A DNA stretch of 64,000 nt, from contig NZ_CP026029.1 in assembly GCF_023520895.1 (NCBI RefSeq), positions 4,588,001-4,652,000 of the forward strand. The letters are read 5' to 3'. The translations under genes and the position numbers were made by a program. A model generated the notes under the pieces. It was given only the letters and a program-made list of their open reading frames with translations, had not been told where the DNA came from and did no database searches. This document shows, one piece after another, positions 61,159-64,000 of the stretch. How positions within the stretch are numbered: the stretch's first letter is position 1; each line of letters starts with the position of its first letter. This DNA comes from Paenibacillus sp. PK3_47. Lineage in GTDB: Bacteria > Bacillota > Bacilli > Paenibacillales > Paenibacillaceae.

Positions 61159-62036
61159 GTTCCGTTCGGCAAGAGAACATCTATCTGGCTGTTCAGGCCG
61201 TTCAACAAGAGGGATACGGCTCCATTCAGCTACTGTGCGAGCTTGCAGGCATTGCACGGTCAAGTTATTACAAGTGGCTAAGCCGCACACCGAGTCGCCA
61301 AGAGAGAGACAATGAGAAGCTAATGCAGGAGATGCTTCTCTTGTATGAACAAGTAGAACGGATCTATGGATACCGCCGACTGGCACTTCATTTACGAAGG
61401 CAGATGAACCAACCGATTAATGCGAAACGAGTATACCGTCTCATGAAGCTCCAGGGCATTCAGTCGGTCATTCGCAGAAAGCGAAAGACGTACGCGGGTT
61501 CTACCCCTCAGCAGGTTGCAGAGAATTTGCTGAACCGTGAGTTCCATGCTGAAGCGCCGAACCAAAAATGGGTCACAGATGTCACCGAATTCAAATATGG
61601 GAGCGGAAAGAAGGCTTATTTGAGCGCTATATTAGACCTGCACGACAAGTCCATTATTTCTTATGTGCTAGGGCATTCTAATAACAACGCACTGGTCTTT
61701 GAGACGTTTGAGCTAGCGGTACAAGCTGCCCCCCAAAGTCATCCCCTGCTCCATAGCGACCGCGGGTTTCAGTATACTTCCTTGAAGTTCAAGGAAATGG
61801 TAGATAAAGCTGAAATGAAGCAAAGTATGTCCCGTGTAGGCTGCTGTATTGATAATGGACCGATGGAATCTTTCTGGGGGACTCTAAAATGTGAGAAGTA
61901 CTACCTACATACCTACCGGACTTTTGAAGACCTCCAAAAGGATGTCGAGAACTACATTCACTTTTACAATAATGAACGGTTACAGGCAAAACTAAACGGC
62001 CTCAGTCCTATAGAATTCAGGACCAAGGCCGCTTAA
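61122..62036 (+). CDS. IS3-family OrfB (DDE transposase), read by -1 frameshift
   Basis: The frame is open from the slippery site to 62036, about 304 residues. An in-frame ATG at 61323 would give only the last 237. The N-terminal part has HTH_21-like LLLYEQVERIYGYRRLALHL. The rve catalytic domain has Asp in NQKWVTDVTEF, Asp in LHSDRGFQYTS and Glu in MESFWGTLKCE, the DDE triad. The sequence between the slippery site and the first ATG contains a normal OrfB N-terminus (VRQENIYLAVQAVQQEGY), which supports frameshifted expression. Confidence 0.9.
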   Translation, partial: KKVRRNRKEATLSSVRQENIYLAVQAVQQEGYGSIQLLCELAGIARSSYYKWLSRTPSRQERDNEKLMQEMLLLYEQVERIYGYRRLALHLRRQMNQPINAKRVYRLMKLQGIQSVIRRKRKTYAGSTPQQVAENLLNREFHAEAPNQKWVTDVTEFKYGSGKKAYLSAILDLHDKSIISYVLGHSNNNALVFETFELAVQAAPQSHPLLHSDRGFQYTSLKFKEMVDKAEMKQSMSRVGCCIDNGPMESFWGTLKCEKYYLHTYRTFEDLQKDVENYIHFYNNERLQAKLNGLSPIEFRTKAA

Positions 62037-62150
62037 AACTCTTTTATTATTTACGCTGTCTACTTGACGGGGTGCAGTTCATTATGAACTGGCGGGATGG
62101 CCTTTTTGGTCAGGTCGAGGAGGAAGATGGCGGTTGGTGAACCACGAGAA

Positions 62151-62507
62151 ATGAGCGGGAAAAGTCCCGCTGAATCGGACTGTGGCGGGCAAAAGGGCGG
62201 AATGAGCGGGAAAAGTCCCGTTGAATTGGAGTGTGGCGGGCAAAACGGTGGGATGAGCGGGAAAAGTCCCGATGAATTGGAGTGTGGCGGGCAAAACGGA
62301 GGAATGAGCGGGAAAAGTCCCGTTGAATCGAACTGTGGCGGGCAAAAGGGTGGGATTAGCGGGAAAAGTCCCGTTGAATTGGAGTGTGGCGGGCCAAAGG
62401 GTGGGATTAGCGGGAAAAGTCCCGTTGATTTGGAGTGTGGCGGGCAAAAGGGTGGAATGAGCGGGAAAAGTCCTCTTGATTCTGTCGCATATGGCTGAGC
62501 TCACGAA
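62151..62507. repeat. Tandem array A, 51-bp unit, seven copies
   Basis: Units start at 62151, 62202, 62253, 62304, 62355, 62406 and 62457, exactly 51 bp apart. Each begins with a short hairpin GCGGGA-AAAG-TCCCG and contains TGTGGCGGGC. Frames on both strands are open because 51 is divisible by three and the unit lacks stops. No ribosome binding site or start context is seen, so I do not call a gene. Confidence 0.88.
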
Positions 62508-63097
62508 TCAAAGGTAGAAGTACCCTTGATTTTTCAAATTCGCGCCAAACGGTCGAAATCAAAGGCACAAAAACCCTTGATTTCCCGTATCCCGGCCAAA
62601 CGGCCGGAATCAAAGGCAGAAATACCCTTGATTTCGCGAATCTCGGCCAAACGCACGAAATCAAAAGCACAAATACCCTTGATTTCCCGAATCCCGGCCA
62701 AACGGCCGGAATCAAAGGCACAAAAACCCTTGATTTCCCGTATCCGGGCCAAACGGCCGGAATCAAAAGCACAAATACCCTTGATTTCCCGAATCCGGGC
62801 CAAACGGCCGGAATCAAAGGCACAAAAACCCTTGATTCCCCGTATCCGGGCCAAACGGTCGAAATCAAAGGCACAAAAACCCTTGATTTCCCGAATCCGG
62901 GCCAAACGGTCGAAATCAAAGGCACAAATACCCTTGGTTTCGCGAATCCCGGCCAAACGGCCGGAATCAAAGGCACAAATACCCTTAATTTCGCGTATCC
63001 CGGCCAAACGGCCGGAATCAAAAGCACAAATACCCTTGGTTTCGCGAATCTATGCCAGACAGCCGGAATCAAAGGCACAAATACCCTTGATTGTCCG
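62508..63097. repeat. Tandem array B, 51-bp unit, about eleven copies
   Basis: CCAAAC markers fall at 62545, 62596, 62647, 62698, 62749, 62800, 62851, 62902, 62953 and 63004, with a variant at 63055, every 51 bp without exception. Each unit holds two inverted repeats: CCGGCC-AAAC-GGCCGG, and AATCAAAGG paired with CCCTTGATT around CACAAATA. It abuts array A directly but shares no sequence with it. Long frames on both strands (17-residue repeats) look like a by-product of the period. Confidence 0.88.
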
Positions 63098-63178
63098 GTT
63101 TTATCCCACCGACGCCCGCCCAAGTCCAGACAGCCCTGAGCCATAGAGCAGCTGCACCCGCGCTAATCAACAAAAAGA

Positions 63179-63216
63179 GGCGCAACTTCATCCATTATGT
63201 AGAAGTTGCGCCCTTT
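63179..63216. terminator. Strong hairpin, terminator-like in both directions
   Basis: A perfect 11-bp stem GGCGCAACTTC/GAAGTTGCGCC is flanked by CTTTT on the right and AAAAAG on the left. It probably ends transcripts from the minus-strand siderophore-binding gene, although it lies 250 bp beyond its stop. Confidence 0.65.
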
Positions 63217-63229
63217 TACCGTTACAGAA

Positions 63230-63467
63230 TTAATGTTACTCAGAGAAACGTTACAGCATGTAGTGACGGTGATCAAGTATGTTACTTTACTGCGGTGCGC
63301 ACCTAAGCTGCTAAGTACTCTTAGAAATGTTACTCTATTTTAAGTGTACTAAATAAATGTTACTCTTCACTAACTGTGCTAGCCAAATGTTACTTTGCCA
63401 GACTAGGTTTACTGTGTATTAATCCATTGCCTAGTATTTACATTATTCCATTTGCCTAATATGAGCT
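63230..63467. repeat. Degenerate repeats around ATGTTACT
   Basis: AAATGTTACT occurs at 63325, 63355 and 63385, exactly 30 bp apart. Related TATGTTACT, AATGTTACT and ACGTTACA copies lie at 63278, 63232 and 63247. No gene is seen in this stretch. Confidence 0.55.
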
Positions 63468-64000
63468 TTATTCCACCGCCGCCGAAACTTCCTCAACCAT
63501 GGCCTCCACAGACAGCAGGCCGCCGCCGGACAGGTACCAGTAGCTCGGATCGAGGTAGACAATTTTGCCGTTCTTGTATGCATTCGTGCCTTTGACCAGA
63601 TCATTTTCGATCAGTTCCTTGGAAGCCGGCTCTCCGGTGCTTACGGCAGCGCCGCGGTCAATGACGAACAGATAATCCGGGTTCTTCTCGGCTACATACT
63701 CGAAGGATACGCTTTGGCCGTGAGTAGTGGCTTCAATATTCTCATCAGCCTGCTTGAAGCCGAAGACATCATGGATAATGCCGAAGCGGGAGCCGGAGCC
63801 GTAAGCGCTGATGTTGCCGTCGTTGGCCAGAATGATCAGCGCATTTTTGCCTTCAGCGGTTACCTTATCGTTCAGCGTTTGAATGGAAGCAGACACGTTG
63901 TCGAGTTCAGTGGTCACTTCCGTTTCCTTGCCAAAAATGTCACCCAGAATCTTTGCGTTCTCCTGATAGGATTCCATATAGCGCTCCGTATCTACACCCA
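63468..64000 (-). CDS. Siderophore ABC transporter substrate-binding protein, C-terminal part (partial)
   Basis: The reading frame continues past the window edge (GVDTERYMESYQENAKIL), so the N-terminus and signal peptide are not visible. The 177 visible residues match the C-terminal lobe of class III periplasmic-binding proteins of the FatB/YclQ group: ALIILANDGNISAYGSGSRF, IIHDVFGFKQADENI, NPDYLFVIDRGAA and NGKIVYLDPSYWYLSGGG. It would deliver an Fe(III)-siderophore to a membrane permease. Confidence 0.9.
   Translation of the reverse strand, partial: GVDTERYMESYQENAKILGDIFGKETEVTTELDNVSASIQTLNDKVTAEGKNALIILANDGNISAYGSGSRFGIIHDVFGFKQADENIEATTHGQSVSFEYVAEKNPDYLFVIDRGAAVSTGEPASKELIENDLVKGTNAYKNGKIVYLDPSYWYLSGGGLLSVEAMVEEVSAAVE

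Larger units (their letters stand above)
60411..62081 (+). mobile_element. Complete IS3-family insertion sequence, 1671 bp
   Basis: The ends begin TGATATGCTCCCC (left) and TGAACTGCACCCC (right, read inward), the pattern of IS3-family ends. The terminal inverted repeats extend about 40 bp, with the core AGTAGACAG identical in both. A 3-bp target duplication TTA flanks it (60408-60410 and 62082-62084). It carries orfA and orfB in -1 phase joined by an A6G slippery site, as in the IS150 group. Ends, genes and duplication are all intact, so it is potentially active and fairly recent. Confidence 0.93.
60389..62107 (+). terminator. tyrS terminator split by an IS insertion at its apex
   Basis: The left arm AAAGGCCATCCCG (60389-60401) is the exact complement of CGGGATGGCCTTT (62093-62105), which is followed by a T run. 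AGTT (60406-60409) and AACT (62087-62090) also pair. The IS and its 3-bp duplication (TTA) lie exactly between them. Without the IS the 13-bp stem with a short loop would be a normal terminator 46 bp after tyrS. Confidence 0.88.

Noticed and set aside
60416..62076. IS ends set at the shorter TGCTCCCC/TGCACCCC repeats
   Set aside because: With these ends no target duplication is seen. Ends five bases further out give IS3-type TG...CA termini and a perfect TTA duplication.
62151..63097. CRISPR array
   Set aside because: Units are contiguous and fully repeated, with no unique spacers, and no cas genes are in the window.
62082..63146. Long open frames on both strands (up to 245 codons) across the 51-bp arrays
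   Set aside because: They exist because the unit length is a multiple of three and lacks stop codons. Several frames are open at once and none has a ribosome binding site or a non-repeat domain.

Overview
The window looks like a chromosomal segment of a Paenibacillus-type Firmicute. The evidence is a Bacillus-like yqeG-yqeH-aroE-yhbY-nadD-yqeK-rsfS-yqeM gene block, a T-box in front of tyrS, AGGAGG-type ribosome binding sites with several TTG/GTG starts, and three carbohydrate ABC importers without their own ATPase. Two of those importers have YesM-type sensor kinases and AraC-type response regulators beside them.

Layout. 1-3.75 kb: end of a MoxR ATPase, a DUF58 protein and a membrane transglutaminase. 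3.8-9.9 kb: housekeeping operon for ribosome assembly, shikimate and NAD synthesis. 10.0-10.2 kb: a 52-residue membrane protein missed by length-limited gene calls. 10.6-23 kb: L-arabinoside use (ABC importer, ArsR-like regulator, GH43, AraC regulator, GH127), interrupted by a small P-loop ATPase, a divergent SRAP protein and a GyrI-like protein. 23.2-28 kb: map with a TetR regulator, a secreted protein, an XRE/TPR regulator and an aldo/keto reductase. 28.1-28.6 kb: a broken SGNH hydrolase. 28.7-42 kb and 43.2-57.4 kb: two paralogous sugar loci, each with sensor kinase, response regulator, binding lipoprotein, two permeases and a GH130 enzyme, plus accessory GH106-like, Gfo/Idh, FAD oxidoreductase, second GH130 and SGNH genes. 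57.5-60.3 kb: CBS protein, MarR regulator, T-box and tyrS. 60.4-62.1 kb: a complete IS3-family element sitting in the apex of the tyrS terminator. 62.1-63.1 kb: two abutting 51-bp tandem arrays. The window ends inside a siderophore-binding protein gene.

The most unusual signal is non-coding. Three intergenic elements of exactly 187 bp (16417-16603, 16694-16880, 42540-42726) each carry four 23-bp hairpins whose starts are spaced exactly 51, 62 and 51 bp. The two left hairpins are inverted relative to the two right ones, so each whole element has dyad symmetry. Two of the elements share a TGGA/TCCA core; the third has a TGCA/TGCA core in the same frame. Spacer length is kept although spacer sequence is not. 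Nearby tandem arrays of unrelated sequence also repeat every 51-52 bp with an inverted repeat in each unit. I do not recognise this family.

In the sugar loci the kinase/regulator pairs probably sense an extracellular oligosaccharide and switch on import. Import would rely on a shared MsmX-type ATPase encoded elsewhere, and cytoplasmic GH130, GH106-like and redox enzymes would then process the sugar. The substrates are inferred from family membership only.
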